Made by a program: the position numbers and the translations under genes | Source of the DNA: Ammoniphilus resinae | Lineage (GTDB): Bacteria > Bacillota > Bacilli > Aneurinibacillales > RAOX-1 | Reading direction: 5' to 3' | Length of the DNA stretch: 64,000 bases | Assembly (NCBI RefSeq): GCF_017873965.1 | Contig: NZ_JAGGKT010000012.1 | Location: 62,001-126,000 of the forward strand | In this document: piece by piece, positions 16,967 through 26,473 of the stretch | Layout: each line of letters starts with the position of its first letter | Numbering within the stretch: the first letter of the stretch is position 1 | The notes under the pieces: generated by a model | Told to the model about the DNA's origin: nothing | Databases searched by the model: none | Seen by the model: only the letters and a program-made list of their open reading frames with translations

Positions 16967-17168
16967 AGAGATAAATTCCCGTGATAACCAATGTAGAAAA
17001 GGACAGTCAATCTGCAAAAATGGTGGAAAAAGTTACATCTTGGGTGATTCGATGAATTGCTATAATATCCTAAACAGAAAATTTAAACAATCAAATAAGC
17101 TTGGTTTACGCTAAGAAGCGGCTATTTAAGATTTCCTGTAAGAGGAAACCAAAAAGGAGTGAAGACAG

Positions 17169-18293
17169 TTGGAAGCAACTGAGATTAAGCAACGCGAGAA
17201 AAGAACAAAAATGAAACGGAGTATTATTGATGTCGACATTCATCACAAAACAGAGCTCGAAGACATAAAGCCTTATTTACCTCGGGCCTATCGTGATCAG
17301 ATTGATTTATGGGGATGGAGGCTCCCGGGCTCATTATGGTTAAACGGCGGAGTAAAGGTAGGTCAGATGGCTGACTCTACCCCTCCTGATGGAAGCTTTC
17401 CCGGAAGCAACCTTGAATTCATGAGAAAGCAATTATTGGATCCCTACAATATTGAATATGGGGTATTAACCGGAACGGAGTACTTTTGCCAGGCTTCACC
17501 CGATGCTGATTATGCCGCAGCCTTATGTTCTGCCATTAACGATTTTACATGCGACCATTGGCTAGCGAATGAAAGCCGGCTGAAAGGATCTGTCTTCATT
17601 CCAAAACAAGATCCATTGCTGTCAGCAAAGGAGATTCGCCGTATCGGCTCACATCCGGATATGGTCCAAGTTATTGTGGCTAGCGGTGCAGAAAAGCCTT
17701 ACGGAAACCGTTTCTATCACCCGATTTATGAAGCTTGTGTGGAGCAGGATCTGCCTTTCACCATTCATGTCTTGCTGGAAGGGCTGGGTATCAATGCGCC
17801 TAACACTGGTGCAGGCTATGTGTCCTACTACCCAGAGTATCGAGCTTGCAGACCCCAAGTAATGGCCGCGCACCTTGCTAGCTTCATCTATGAAGGAGTG
17901 TTTGAAAAGTTTCCAACCTTGAAGGTTGTTCTGCAAGAGGCTGGAGTGTTCTGGCTTGCGCCGTTCTTATGGAAAATGGATGAGGATTGGAAAGCGCTTC
18001 GCTTCCAAACGCCATGGGTAAAGAAAAAACCAAGTGAGTATTTCTTCAGCAATGTAAGAGTATCGTCCCAACCGCTTGAGCCTACACCAAACATGGAGAT
18101 CTTCCGTCAATTGATGAACGCGGTGAATGCCAGTGAAACCGTAATGTTTTGCAGTGATTACCCTCATTGGGATTTTGATTCTCCGCTGATGGCCTTTCCT
18201 AAGCTGGAAGATGATTTGTGGGAGCGAGTCTTCTATCAAAATGCGGCTGAGTTATATGGACTGCCAGCAAGAAAAGCCCAGAAGGAGGAATAA
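17169..18293 (+). CDS. Amidohydrolase-2 family metal-dependent hydrolase/decarboxylase (ACMSD-like)
   Basis: 374 residues. The N-terminal metal-binding motif is DVDIHH (about residues 21-26), His occurs at FTIHVLLEG, QEAGVFWLAPFLWKMDED covers the middle of the barrel, and the C-terminal Asp is in FCSDYPHWDFDSP. This is the fold of amino-carboxymuconate-semialdehyde decarboxylase and related aryl acid decarboxylases and hydrolases. The TTG start follows AAGGAGTG. The gene is 4 bp from the Rieske gene and upstream of two TRAP binding proteins, so it probably acts on an imported organic acid, but the substrate cannot be read from sequence. Confidence 0.85.
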   Translation: MEATEIKQREKRTKMKRSIIDVDIHHKTELEDIKPYLPRAYRDQIDLWGWRLPGSLWLNGGVKVGQMADSTPPDGSFPGSNLEFMRKQLLDPYNIEYGVLTGTEYFCQASPDADYAAALCSAINDFTCDHWLANESRLKGSVFIPKQDPLLSAKEIRRIGSHPDMVQVIVASGAEKPYGNRFYHPIYEACVEQDLPFTIHVLLEGLGINAPNTGAGYVSYYPEYRACRPQVMAAHLASFIYEGVFEKFPTLKVVLQEAGVFWLAPFLWKMDEDWKALRFQTPWVKKKPSEYFFSNVRVSSQPLEPTPNMEIFRQLMNAVNASETVMFCSDYPHWDFDSPLMAFPKLEDDLWERVFYQNAAELYGLPARKAQKEE

Positions 18294-18297
18294 AATA

Positions 18298-18669
18298 ATG
18301 ACCCGCTTTTTTGTTGGAAAAGCATCCGAGATTCCTGAAGGAGAGAAAAAAATAATAGAAGCAAACGGACGTAGCATAGGTGTGTATCATGTGGGGGACC
18401 AGTTTTATGCTATCCGCAACACCTGTCCGCACCAGGGGGCTGAACTTTGCAGAGGGATTACGACCGCTCTTATTACCTCTACGAGGCCGGGCGTGTTTGA
18501 GTATGAGCATGAGGGTGAAATCGTACGATGCCCTTGGCATCAATGGGAATTTGACGTCAAGACTGGATGCATGATCGTCGATCCGAAAATGAGAACGAAG
18601 AGTTATGAAGTGACAGTGGAACGATACAATGTCTCCATCGAAGATAATCACTTATACGTTCACCTATAA
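18298..18669 (+). CDS. Rieske [2Fe-2S] ferredoxin-like protein
   Basis: 123 residues. The Rieske ligands are C-x-H in NTCPHQGAEL and C-x2-H in RCPWHQWEF, separated by a longer than usual insert (about 45 residues). There is no membrane segment or catalytic oxygenase domain, so it is a soluble electron carrier or small accessory subunit. GAAGGAGGA precedes the ATG. It is translated directly after the amidohydrolase, and the pair recurs as a unit in other Firmicutes as far as I recall, which suggests a common pathway. Confidence 0.88.
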   Translation: MTRFFVGKASEIPEGEKKIIEANGRSIGVYHVGDQFYAIRNTCPHQGAELCRGITTALITSTRPGVFEYEHEGEIVRCPWHQWEFDVKTGCMIVDPKMRTKSYEVTVERYNVSIEDNHLYVHL

Positions 18670-18735
18670 GATAAAAGGTCAAATCCGAATTTTCCTTTCA
18701 GAAAATATTGATTATAGAGAAGGGTTGGTGTTTTC

Positions 18736-19794
18736 ATGATGAAAAAACTAATAGGTTCAGGCGTAGCAACAGTGCTTGCTTTAAGTGCTATCTTGACCGG
18801 ATGCGGCGGCACCAACCCAGCAAGCCAAGCCACGACGAATCCTGTTCCTGCTAGCGAAGCAACAGCCAAACCAGCTGATGAAAAACCAATCGAGTTGAAG
18901 ATGGGTCATGTGCTTTCCCCAGACAGTCACTTTCATGCATTAGCAACAAAGTTTGCGAAGCTTGCGGCGCAGAAGTCAAACGGGGCAATAAAAATCACGA
19001 TTTTCCCTCAGTCACAGTTAGGAGGGGACGTAAGAATGATCCAGTCTATGCGCACAGGTATACAGGGATTATCCATCACCGCCTCGTCGATCCTGGTCAA
19101 TACAATTCCGGAATACATGATTTTTGATCTGCCTTACTTATTTGACAGTATCGATCAAGGCAATGAGGTGCTCAGTGGTCCTGTTGGCAAAAAATACCTG
19201 GATATGCTTGAAAAGCATGATCTTGTTGGATTAGGCTTCCTAAGCGTATTAGAGCGCAACGTATTCTCCAACAAAGCTATTCAATCAGCTGATGACATCA
19301 ACTCCCTAAAACTCAGGATTATGCAAGCACCTGGTCATGTAAAATCCTATGAGGCACTGGGCGCACAGCCGACACCCATGGCTTATTCCGAAGTTTACAT
19401 GTCCTTGCAGCAAGGAGTTATAGATGGAGGGGATACCACCCCTGACCAGTTCATTATGGACAAATTTATGGAAGTCGCAAAGAACTATAACTTGACAAAG
19501 GTTCATTACTTGCCGCTCGTACTGACCATGTCCAAGGTAGTCTGGGATCAGATGAGTCCGAACCAGCAAAAAATCCTTCAAGAAGCAGCTGATGAAGCCT
19601 TGGCATACCAAATCGATTATTACAAAAACGAGTATGCGAGATCTATTGAAGCCATTAAGCAAGCAGGGGTTTCGGTGGTTGAATCAGATGTAGAAGATCT
19701 GAAGAAGAAAGCAATTACATCCTACGATGCCATTTTAAAGGACATTCCTAACGGAAAACAACTTTTAGAAGAGATTCAAGCTGCCAAGAAATAA
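18736..19794 (+). CDS. TRAP transporter solute-binding lipoprotein (DctP family), copy 1
   Basis: 352 residues. The lipoprotein signal ends LTGCGG (Cys about 22), followed by a low-complexity Ala/Thr/Pro linker and a DctP domain (IELKMGHVLSPDSHFHAL; the family Arg in KLRIMQAPGHVKSYEALGAQPTPM; VYMSLQQGVIDGGDTTPDQF). It binds a carboxylate outside the cell for a TRAP permease. No DctQ or DctM membrane subunit follows; the next gene is a close paralogue. The permease must be elsewhere or has been lost. Confidence 0.9.
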   Translation: MMKKLIGSGVATVLALSAILTGCGGTNPASQATTNPVPASEATAKPADEKPIELKMGHVLSPDSHFHALATKFAKLAAQKSNGAIKITIFPQSQLGGDVRMIQSMRTGIQGLSITASSILVNTIPEYMIFDLPYLFDSIDQGNEVLSGPVGKKYLDMLEKHDLVGLGFLSVLERNVFSNKAIQSADDINSLKLRIMQAPGHVKSYEALGAQPTPMAYSEVYMSLQQGVIDGGDTTPDQFIMDKFMEVAKNYNLTKVHYLPLVLTMSKVVWDQMSPNQQKILQEAADEALAYQIDYYKNEYARSIEAIKQAGVSVVESDVEDLKKKAITSYDAILKDIPNGKQLLEEIQAAKK

Positions 19795-19905
19795 TTTGTC
19801 AGAAGTAAGAGAATCCAGGGAGGTACCCACGGATCAGCTAGTTTTTCACCTATTAAATAGCACATGATCTTAGTCGGTTTGTCATTTTAAAAGGAGAGAT
19901 GTGGT

Positions 19906-20982
19906 ATGAAAAAGAAACGGTTAGTCAGCGGATTAACTGTTGCATTGGCACTTGGAACGTTCTTGACTGGATGTGGCAGCAGTACGAATACGGGTTCAAA
20001 TTCACAGGCATCTAACGGTAATAGTAACAGTAAGGAATCTTCCTCTAATCCTTTTTCTGAAAGCGATGACAAACCCGTTGAATTAAAGTTAGGACATGTG
20101 CTTTCTCCTGAAAGTCATTATCAGGCGATGGCAAATAAGCTGGCAGAGCTGGCAGCAGAAAAGTCTAACGGGACCATTAAAATTACTATTTTCCCTCAGT
20201 CCCAGTTAGGTGGGGAAGTGAAAATGATTCAATCCGCCCGTACCGGTACGTTGGGAATGTTCATTACGGCCCAAGCCCCGTTGGTCAATACAATTCCAGA
20301 GTATGGTGTATTTGACCTACCGTATTTGTTTGATAGTGTCGATCAAGCAAACGAAGTACTAGCCGGACCCGTAGGAGATAAATTTCTTGATATGCTGCCG
20401 CAGCATGGTATGGTTGGACTCGGGTGGCTCACAGCACTTGAACGTAACGTATTTTCTTCTAAATCAATCCGTTCAGTTGAAGATATGAGTTCTTTAAAGG
20501 TTCGAGTCATGCAGGCTCCAGGTTATGTAAAAGCCTATGAGGCTTTAGGCGCCGTACCTACTCCAATGGCTTATTCCGAAGTTTACTTATCTTTGCAGCA
20601 AGGAGTCGTTGATGGAGGGGATACGACACCAGACCAATTTATTATGGACAAATTTATAGAAGTGGCAAAGTATTATAACTTGACGAAGGTTCATAATTTA
20701 CCATTGCTTTTAATAGCCTCTAAAGCTCAATGGGACCAGTTGAGCCCGAATCAGCAAAAGGCACTGCAGGAAGCCGCTGATGAAGCTTTAGCGTTCAATA
20801 TTGAATATTATAAAAAGGAGTACACGGATTCCTTAGAAAAAATCAAACAAGCTGGCGTTGAAGTGGTTGAAACTAACGTATCTAGTTTGAAAGAGCAGAC
20901 CATGAAAGCATACGATGCGATATTGAAAGATATTCCTGATGGGCAAAAGAACCTAGAGGAAATTGAAGCGGCGAAGAAGTAA
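19906..20982 (+). CDS. TRAP transporter solute-binding lipoprotein (DctP family), copy 2
   Basis: 358 residues, closely similar to the preceding gene along its whole length (for example LKLGHVLSPESHY, IKITIFPQSQLGGEVKMIQSARTG, PTPMAYSEVYLSLQQGVVDGGDTTPDQF), so the two arose by tandem duplication. The lipobox is LTGCGS, followed by an Asn/Ser-rich linker unlike the Ala/Thr linker of copy 1. AAAGGAGAG precedes the ATG. The ligand-contact region differs in places (ITAQAPLVNTIPEYGV against ITASSILVNTIPEYMI), so the two may bind related but different acids. No permease genes are adjacent. Confidence 0.9.
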   Translation: MKKKRLVSGLTVALALGTFLTGCGSSTNTGSNSQASNGNSNSKESSSNPFSESDDKPVELKLGHVLSPESHYQAMANKLAELAAEKSNGTIKITIFPQSQLGGEVKMIQSARTGTLGMFITAQAPLVNTIPEYGVFDLPYLFDSVDQANEVLAGPVGDKFLDMLPQHGMVGLGWLTALERNVFSSKSIRSVEDMSSLKVRVMQAPGYVKAYEALGAVPTPMAYSEVYLSLQQGVVDGGDTTPDQFIMDKFIEVAKYYNLTKVHNLPLLLIASKAQWDQLSPNQQKALQEAADEALAFNIEYYKKEYTDSLEKIKQAGVEVVETNVSSLKEQTMKAYDAILKDIPDGQKNLEEIEAAKK

Positions 20983-21074
20983 TGGGGGACTACCTGGGAT
21001 CTCATGATGAAACTTGGGATCCTAAATTTTCTATACCCAAAACATCATGTTAATGAAAAAGGGGAAGAAAATAG

Positions 21075-21725
21075 ATGGAATTATTAGAACCGATTCGTCT
21101 ACGTGGCCTTGAAGTACGAAATCGCATCGTGATGGCGTCGATGACTACACGTTTTGCTGGAAACAAAGGGGAAGTGACAGATGAGCTCATTGAATATTAT
21201 GCAGCTAGAACACGTGGAGGTGTCGCTATGATTACCGTTGAGCTGGGTTCACCTCATCCATCTGGTCGGCACAGGAGACGGGAAATCGGAATATATAGTG
21301 ATGAGTTTTTGCCGGGACTAACGATACTGGCTAGCAAAATAAAAGAACTTGGAGCACGTGCATCAATCCAAATTGGACACGGGGGTAGCCGTGCTAGACC
21401 AGACGTCACCGGTTATCCTGCAGTTGCACCATCCAATGTCCCCCAAGACGTTCCTGTGGATGGCAATATCCAATCCGTCCATCTACGTCTATGATTAAGG
21501 AGATCGGTGAACTGATAGAAATACATGCTTCCAGAATCCTTGAGAATGAAAAACGCCAGTTTTGACACTGTTGAATTTAAGGATTTATGACTATCTGATC
21601 GCACAATTTCTATCCCCTTTGGAGAATATTGTAAAGATGAGTACGGTGGTAACCTGCAGGGTCCGTTTTGCGTTGGAAATTGTGAGGAAGTGCAGGGAAG
21701 TTATTGGTGATATGCTGCTTATATT
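21075..21725 (+). pseudogene. Broken OYE-family (2,4-dienoyl-CoA reductase-like) oxidoreductase
   Basis: The first 139 codons are a good Old Yellow Enzyme N-terminus (LLEPIRLRGLEVRNRIVMASM, IQIGHGGSRA). The frame fails near 21470. Later pieces occur in other frames (YLIAQF...PLENI and KDEYGGNLQG around 21590-21660), beyond which homology fades. The missing C-terminal FAD/NAD domain resembles the fragment at 14999. It was probably part of the catabolic island. Confidence 0.75.
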
Positions 21726-22167
21726 TAGAATCAAATAGAGATGAGTTTGATGAAACTAACTTAGAGCTTTAAAAATGGGAACTTAAATGATTCATTCAAT
21801 AATAGTTATTTAGAATGTCAAGCCACAGTCCCTTGAGAGATTGTGGCCTGACATCAAACATACGGCATACCCTGATGGTTTTTATTTAACCGGATTATGT
21901 TCAAGGGAAAAAGAGTTAAAACATTAACATAGATTTTTGGGCATAAATATCCAAAGGGGTCAGAGAGGACTTATGTATTCTGCCACCTTGGATCATTGAT
22001 AAAAATGAACCATTTAGGAATGGTACAATAATAAACTAATGAATAAAAAAGATTATAAAGAATCACAAAAATACTAGACAAACAAGATGAGTTATCTGTA
22101 TACTTTTATATATTAAAAAAGAATACATATTCATATATTTCATTTGTTTTTATGGTTAATAGATTGA

Positions 22168-22183
22168 TTGTAATCGTTTGCAA
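22168..22183. promoter_or_regulatory. cre/LacI-type operator-like site 1
   Basis: TTGTAATCGTTTGCAA: CG-centred palindrome similar to catabolite-responsive elements. Confidence 0.45.
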
Positions 22184-22305
22184 TTTTTTCAACCAAAAAC
22201 TTGAAAAGGTAGACTTATTTATTGCGATTACCTACTAATTTTTATTGTTAAAAGTCTAAAAAATAAAGATAAACCAAGAAAATGAACTATATGAAAAAAT
22301 ATACA

Positions 22306-22321
22306 TTGTAAACGATTGCAA
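22306..22321. promoter_or_regulatory. cre/LacI-type operator-like site 2
   Basis: TTGTAAACGATTGCAA: CG-centred palindrome, same half-sites as site 1. Confidence 0.45.
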
Positions 22322-22520
22322 TATAATCAGATTCAGTCATGTGCCTGTTTGACTATTTTTTTATCCTTATTTGCATCACTCGCATTCTTTCAAATATCTT
22401 TCGCTTTTTAAAAGGAATTTTTAAAAAAGATAAATGATTTCAAGCAGGGTAGGACGATATATGTTTGAGTCGGAGGCTAATGAAGAAGGACTTAAAAAGA
22501 CTTTATAATAAGTGCTTTTA

Positions 22521-22537
22521 TTGTAAACGTTTACGAT
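22521..22537. promoter_or_regulatory. cre/LacI-type operator-like site 3
   Basis: TTGTAAACGTTTACGAT, the most symmetric of the three (GTAAACGTTTAC is a perfect palindrome), about 115 bp upstream of the second acyl-CoA dehydrogenase. Confidence 0.5.
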
Positions 22538-22651
22538 AATTTTTTCATAGGAGGGCCTCTAAATGAAGTTTTCTTTAAGGCATAAGTTGCTAAAGAGGGA
22601 TTTAATGTATTCTTTCAAATAAAAAACTAAAAAAGTAGGCAGGTGCTAAGG

Positions 22652-23794
22652 ATGATTATTTTAACAGAAGAGCAAGAAATGATCCGGAAAATGGTACGAG
22701 AGTTTGCAGAAGAAGAGATTGCTCCGATTTCTGAAGAATTATGGGAGAATCAACACTTTCCTTACGAATTTTGGCGTAAAGCTGGAGAGCTAGGTTTAAT
22801 TGGTTTGCCTTATGAGGAGAAATATGGTGGTTCTGGTGGGGATTGGTTATCCTTTGTGATCGTATTAGAGGAGCTAGCCCGCATCGATTGTGCGGTTGCC
22901 AACTCAATTATGGCTAATTCCTCCGCTGCAAGTTTGCTTTCCAACTTTGGAAACGAACAACAAAAAGAACAATTTCTGCGTCCTATTCTGACTGCAGAAA
23001 AAATTGGCGCCATCGGATTAACGGAAGCCAATGCAGGTTCTGATGCAACTGCATTAAAAACCCATGCTGTGCTAGATGGTGACGAATGGGTGATTAATGG
23101 ATCAAAGATTTTTATCAGTAATTCAGACAATGAAAAGACAGGACCTGTCATTATTGCTGCGGTCACCGGCAAAAAAGAGAATGGTAAAAATGAAATTTCC
23201 AATTTTATTGTACCAAATGGTACACCTGGATTTACGTATGGAAGAAAGCTAAAGAAAATAGGCTGGCGTGCATCAAGCACAGGGGAATTATTTTTTGAGA
23301 ATTGCCGGATTCCAAAGGAAAATCTGTTGGGACAACGAGGAGCAGGAATGAGACAAACGTTATCTACCATTGGCACAGGGCGTATTCTGATCGCTGCGCT
23401 GGGTTTGGGGATTCTCCAAGGTTCATTGGATCGTTCTGTTGCCTACCTGCATGAACGGACCGCATTTGGCAAGCCTCTAAGTGATTATCAAGCGCTACAG
23501 TTTAAAGTTGCAGATATGGCTACACATGCTCATGCGGCACGACTTATGATCTATCAGGCAGCCTCTCTTAAGGATGTTGGGAAACCTTTTGAACAAGAAT
23601 CTTCGATGGCTAAGCTTTTTACAACAGAAAAAGCTATGGAGGCATCACACCAGGCGATTCAAATTCATGGCGGTTATGGAATTATGAGTGAATATGCCGT
23701 ATCTCGCGCTTTCGGGGATGCAAAGGTATTAGAAATCGTAGAGGGTACTTCAGAAATTCAGCGCATGATTATCTCGCGCCATCTACTTAAATAA
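22652..23794 (+). CDS. Acyl-CoA dehydrogenase
   Basis: 380 residues, all three acyl-CoA dehydrogenase domains: ILTEEQEMIRKMVREFAEEEI, then GAIGLTEANAGSDATALKT, WVINGSKIFISNS, ERTAFGKPLSDYQALQFKVADM, and IQIHGGYGIMSEYAVSRAFGDAKVLEIVEGTSEIQRMII, where Glu of V-E-G-T is the catalytic base. Unlike the paralogue at 13729 it keeps Glu. ATG 22652 follows AGGTG by 6 nt; GTG at 22643 is an alternative. An ETF alpha remnant and a FadF-like gene follow, fitting electron flow from acyl-CoA to ETF to menaquinone. It probably acts on a short or branched acyl-CoA. Three cre-like sites upstream suggest carbon-source control. Confidence 0.9.
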   Translation: MIILTEEQEMIRKMVREFAEEEIAPISEELWENQHFPYEFWRKAGELGLIGLPYEEKYGGSGGDWLSFVIVLEELARIDCAVANSIMANSSAASLLSNFGNEQQKEQFLRPILTAEKIGAIGLTEANAGSDATALKTHAVLDGDEWVINGSKIFISNSDNEKTGPVIIAAVTGKKENGKNEISNFIVPNGTPGFTYGRKLKKIGWRASSTGELFFENCRIPKENLLGQRGAGMRQTLSTIGTGRILIAALGLGILQGSLDRSVAYLHERTAFGKPLSDYQALQFKVADMATHAHAARLMIYQAASLKDVGKPFEQESSMAKLFTTEKAMEASHQAIQIHGGYGIMSEYAVSRAFGDAKVLEIVEGTSEIQRMIISRHLLK

Positions 23795-23809
23795 ATAAGG
23801 TCAGATACA

Positions 23810-23978
23810 CCGGCTTTATATATTGCATGTGGGATATCTGGGGCAATACAACATTTGGCAGGAATATCTAGCTCCAAAGTGATTATAGCGATTAATGGAT
23901 TCTGAATTTTGTTGAGGGTTTATTCAAATGGTGCCTTTATTAATTGAAGAATTTAAGAAAGTTCTTGTTGAAGCGTAA
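23810..23978 (+). pseudogene. C-terminal remnant of electron transfer flavoprotein alpha subunit
   Basis: The frame starting 23810 reads [19 protein letters not shown] then [10 protein letters not shown], the FAD-binding signature of EtfA. It breaks near 23905, and the tail VPLLIEEFKKVLVEA resumes in another frame up to the stop at 23976. The internal stretch and all of the N-terminal domain are deleted. Its position between an acyl-CoA dehydrogenase and an ETF:menaquinone oxidoreductase gene suits a former etfBA pair. Confidence 0.8.
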
Positions 23979-24024
23979 TCAGAAAATGATAGATACAAGA
24001 TTCTTTATAAGGGTGTGAGAGAAC

Positions 24025-26085
24025 ATGCTGGCATTTTTAAATTTTATAGCATTTCTATTGGTAACAGGCTATGCCATTTATCTAGTTTCCAACGTGGTTT
24101 ACAGCCGTATTACCTTCATTAGGCTAGGAAAGAAATCCAATTTGAAAGAAGATACTCAGCAGCGCATTAGCGAAGTTATGGTCAATGTGTTTGGGCAAAA
24201 GAAGCTCTTCAAAGACCCAAAAAGCGGATTGATGCATGTAGTGATGTTTTACGGCTTCATCATTCTCCAATTTGGAGCTATTGAACTCATTCTCAAAGGT
24301 TTATTCAAAGGATTTGAATATCCGATAGGTACGGCCCATCACTTTTTTAGCTTAACCCAAGAAATTACGACCCTTCTTGTATTTCTTGCCACGGCATACG
24401 CGTTTTACCGTCGTTATGTAGAAAAGCTTGGACGATTGAAGCGCGGCTGGAAAGCGGGTCTTGTCATTATGTTTTTGTCTACGTTAATGCTATCGATTCT
24501 ATTATCCTTGGCGTTCGAGCATCTGTGGCTAGGTGAACCAGGCGATACGGTATATGCACCGATCTCGACTTTACTTGCAGTCTTGTTTAGTGGAATCAGC
24601 ACCACGGCAGCTGGCGTCTTATTTTATATCTTTTGGTGGATCCATCTGCTTACCCTACTTTGCTTTGCAGTTTACGTTCCACAGTCCAAGCACGCACATT
24701 TAATTTTTGCGCCCATAAACGTTTTCCTGCGGGATACCAAACCCGTCGGAAAGCTTACCTCCATTAACTTCGAGGATGAATCGCAAGAAAGTTATGGCGC
24801 GGGGAAAATTGAAGATTTTCGCCAGAACCAACTCGTCGACCTCTATGCTTGTGTGGAGTGTGGACGGTGCACGAACATGTGCCCTGCGTCAGGAACAGGA
24901 AAAACGTTGTCACCAATGGATCTGATCGTGAAGATGAGAAACCATTTAACCGAAAAGGGAGCGTCGATTACCTCCCGCACACCGTGGATGCCGGGCTTTG
25001 TATTCGGTAATAAAGCCAACGAGATAGCTGCCGCTGCTTCTGGTTCATCTGAAGTGGCGGCCACCGCACAGTATGATGTCAACCTGATTGGTGGTGTCAT
25101 TACCGAAGAGGAAATCTGGGCATGTACAACCTGCCGCAATTGTGAAGACCAATGCCCGGTGGCCAACGAGCACGTGGAAAAGATCATCGATATGCGGCGC
25201 TACCTTGTGTTGACCGAAGGAAGCATGCCTTCAGAAGCTGCCCGTTACTTCCAAAACATTGAGCGTCAAAGCAATCCATGGGGGATTAACCGCAAAGAGC
25301 GTATCAAGTGGCGTGAAGGCCGGGAGGATATCCAAGTGCCAACCGTCAAGGAAACAGAAGAGTTTGACTATCTTTTGTGGGTCGGATCGATGGGATCCTT
25401 TGACAACCGCAGTCAAAAAATTGTCCAATCCTTTGCGAAAATTTTAAATGTAGCTAACGTCAAATTTGCCATCCTTGGTAACGATGAACGAAACTCAGGA
25501 GATACCGCGCGCCGGTTAGGAAACGAGTTTTTATTCCAGCAATTGTGCCAAGAGAACATCGAAAACTTCCAAAAGTATGAGGTCAAAAAGATTGTTACGA
25601 TCGATCCTCACGCATACAATACTTTTAAACATGAGTATCCCGAATTTGGCTTAGAGGCTGAGGTTTATCACCATACTGAAATCATTTATCAGTTGATTCA
25701 AGAAGGGCGTATTAAACCAACCAAGGAAGTCAAAGAAGCCATTGCTTATCATGATTCTTGTTATATCGGCCGTTACAACGACATTTATGACATTCCGAGA
25801 AAAATTTTAAAATCGATCCCAGGTGTCAGCGTGCTCGAAATGGATCGTAACCGCGAAGATGCTCTATGCTGTGGAGCTGGCGGCGGGATGATGTGGCTGG
25901 AAGAAACGCATGGGAAGCGAATCAATATTGAAAGGACAGAGCAAGCCTTAAAGCTTAGCCCATCAACGATCGGAAGTAATTGTCCGTACTGCTTAACGAT
26001 GATGAGCGATGGTACAAAGGCAAAGGAAGTTGAAGACCTAGTCAAAACGTTAGACATTGCAGAAATTGTGGAACGTTCGCTTTAG
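24025..26085 (+). CDS. FadF-like ETF:menaquinone oxidoreductase (membrane Fe-S oxidoreductase)
   Basis: 686 residues. N-terminal membrane part with about six helices (residues 1-230, NarI-like heme b fold with His in MHVVMFYG, GTAHHFF, WWIHLL). Two 4Fe-4S ferredoxin motifs follow (CVECGRCTNMCP near 275 and CTTCRNCEDQCP near 371). Last come two CCG-type domains (HDSCYIGRYN ... DALCCGAGGGMMW), the cysteine-rich domain that binds a noncubane cluster. This is the layout of B. subtilis FadF and of the ETF:menaquinone oxidoreductases that pass electrons from acyl-CoA dehydrogenation into the quinone pool. It follows the acyl-CoA dehydrogenase and the ETF remnant. ETF itself must come from elsewhere in the genome. 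Confidence 0.88.
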   Translation: MLAFLNFIAFLLVTGYAIYLVSNVVYSRITFIRLGKKSNLKEDTQQRISEVMVNVFGQKKLFKDPKSGLMHVVMFYGFIILQFGAIELILKGLFKGFEYPIGTAHHFFSLTQEITTLLVFLATAYAFYRRYVEKLGRLKRGWKAGLVIMFLSTLMLSILLSLAFEHLWLGEPGDTVYAPISTLLAVLFSGISTTAAGVLFYIFWWIHLLTLLCFAVYVPQSKHAHLIFAPINVFLRDTKPVGKLTSINFEDESQESYGAGKIEDFRQNQLVDLYACVECGRCTNMCPASGTGKTLSPMDLIVKMRNHLTEKGASITSRTPWMPGFVFGNKANEIAAAASGSSEVAATAQYDVNLIGGVITEEEIWACTTCRNCEDQCPVANEHVEKIIDMRRYLVLTEGSMPSEAARYFQNIERQSNPWGINRKERIKWREGREDIQVPTVKETEEFDYLLWVGSMGSFDNRSQKIVQSFAKILNVANVKFAILGNDERNSGDTARRLGNEFLFQQLCQENIENFQKYEVKKIVTIDPHAYNTFKHEYPEFGLEAEVYHHTEIIYQLIQEGRIKPTKEVKEAIAYHDSCYIGRYNDIYDIPRKILKSIPGVSVLEMDRNREDALCCGAGGGMMWLEETHGKRINIERTEQALKLSPSTIGSNCPYCLTMMSDGTKAKEVEDLVKTLDIAEIVERSL

Positions 26086-26163
26086 CCAATTATTAACTAT
26101 AACCTAATAGACGATTGGATACTTCGTATTTTTCATACAGCACATAGCCAAACAATGACAGAA

Positions 26164-26197
26164 ACCCCAATTCAATTTAAGAATTGGGGTCTTCTTT
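26164..26197 (+). terminator. Terminator after the FadF-like gene
   Basis: ACCCCAATTC (26164-26173) pairs with GAATTGGGGT (26181-26190), followed by a T-rich run. Confidence 0.8.
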
Positions 26198-26411
26198 TAC
26201 CAGGTGAATATTCGGTCCAGGGGTGACCAAATTAAAAAAGGGAGACCGTGTCATGGCTTGGTTAAACACTTCATTTTACTTCTTTGGACCTCATTGTAGA
26301 TGGATAAATAAAAGGAGTTAGAGACGCGCATCAAAAAAGAGGTGTCACATGCTAAAGGAAAAAATAAATTCGGTTCGACCCCTGTTTATGACCTTCATTA
26401 ATATAAAGTAT
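26198..26411. other. Intergenic region without a supported gene
   Basis: Only short open frames with no recognisable family. It ends in the Rrf2 promoter. Confidence 0.4.
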
Positions 26412-26445
26412 TTGACATTTGTATCTGTATCATTTATGATTACAG
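26412..26445 (+). promoter_or_regulatory. Sigma-A promoter overlapped by a dyad, upstream of the Rrf2 gene
   Basis: TTGACA (26412-26417), 17-bp spacer, TATGAT (26435-26440). A dyad CTGTATCAT ... ATGATTACAG (26425-26445, one bulged T) covers the -10 box, a good place for autorepression. Confidence 0.65.
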
Positions 26446-26473
26446 TATCCTTCTTGAGGAGGAACAGGCTAAC

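Larger units (their letters stand above)
21726..22640. other. 900-bp AT-rich stretch with three similar operator-like palindromes and no gene
   Basis: I see no supported ORF. The only ordered signals are the three TTGTAA-x-CG-type sites annotated separately. Confidence 0.5.
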
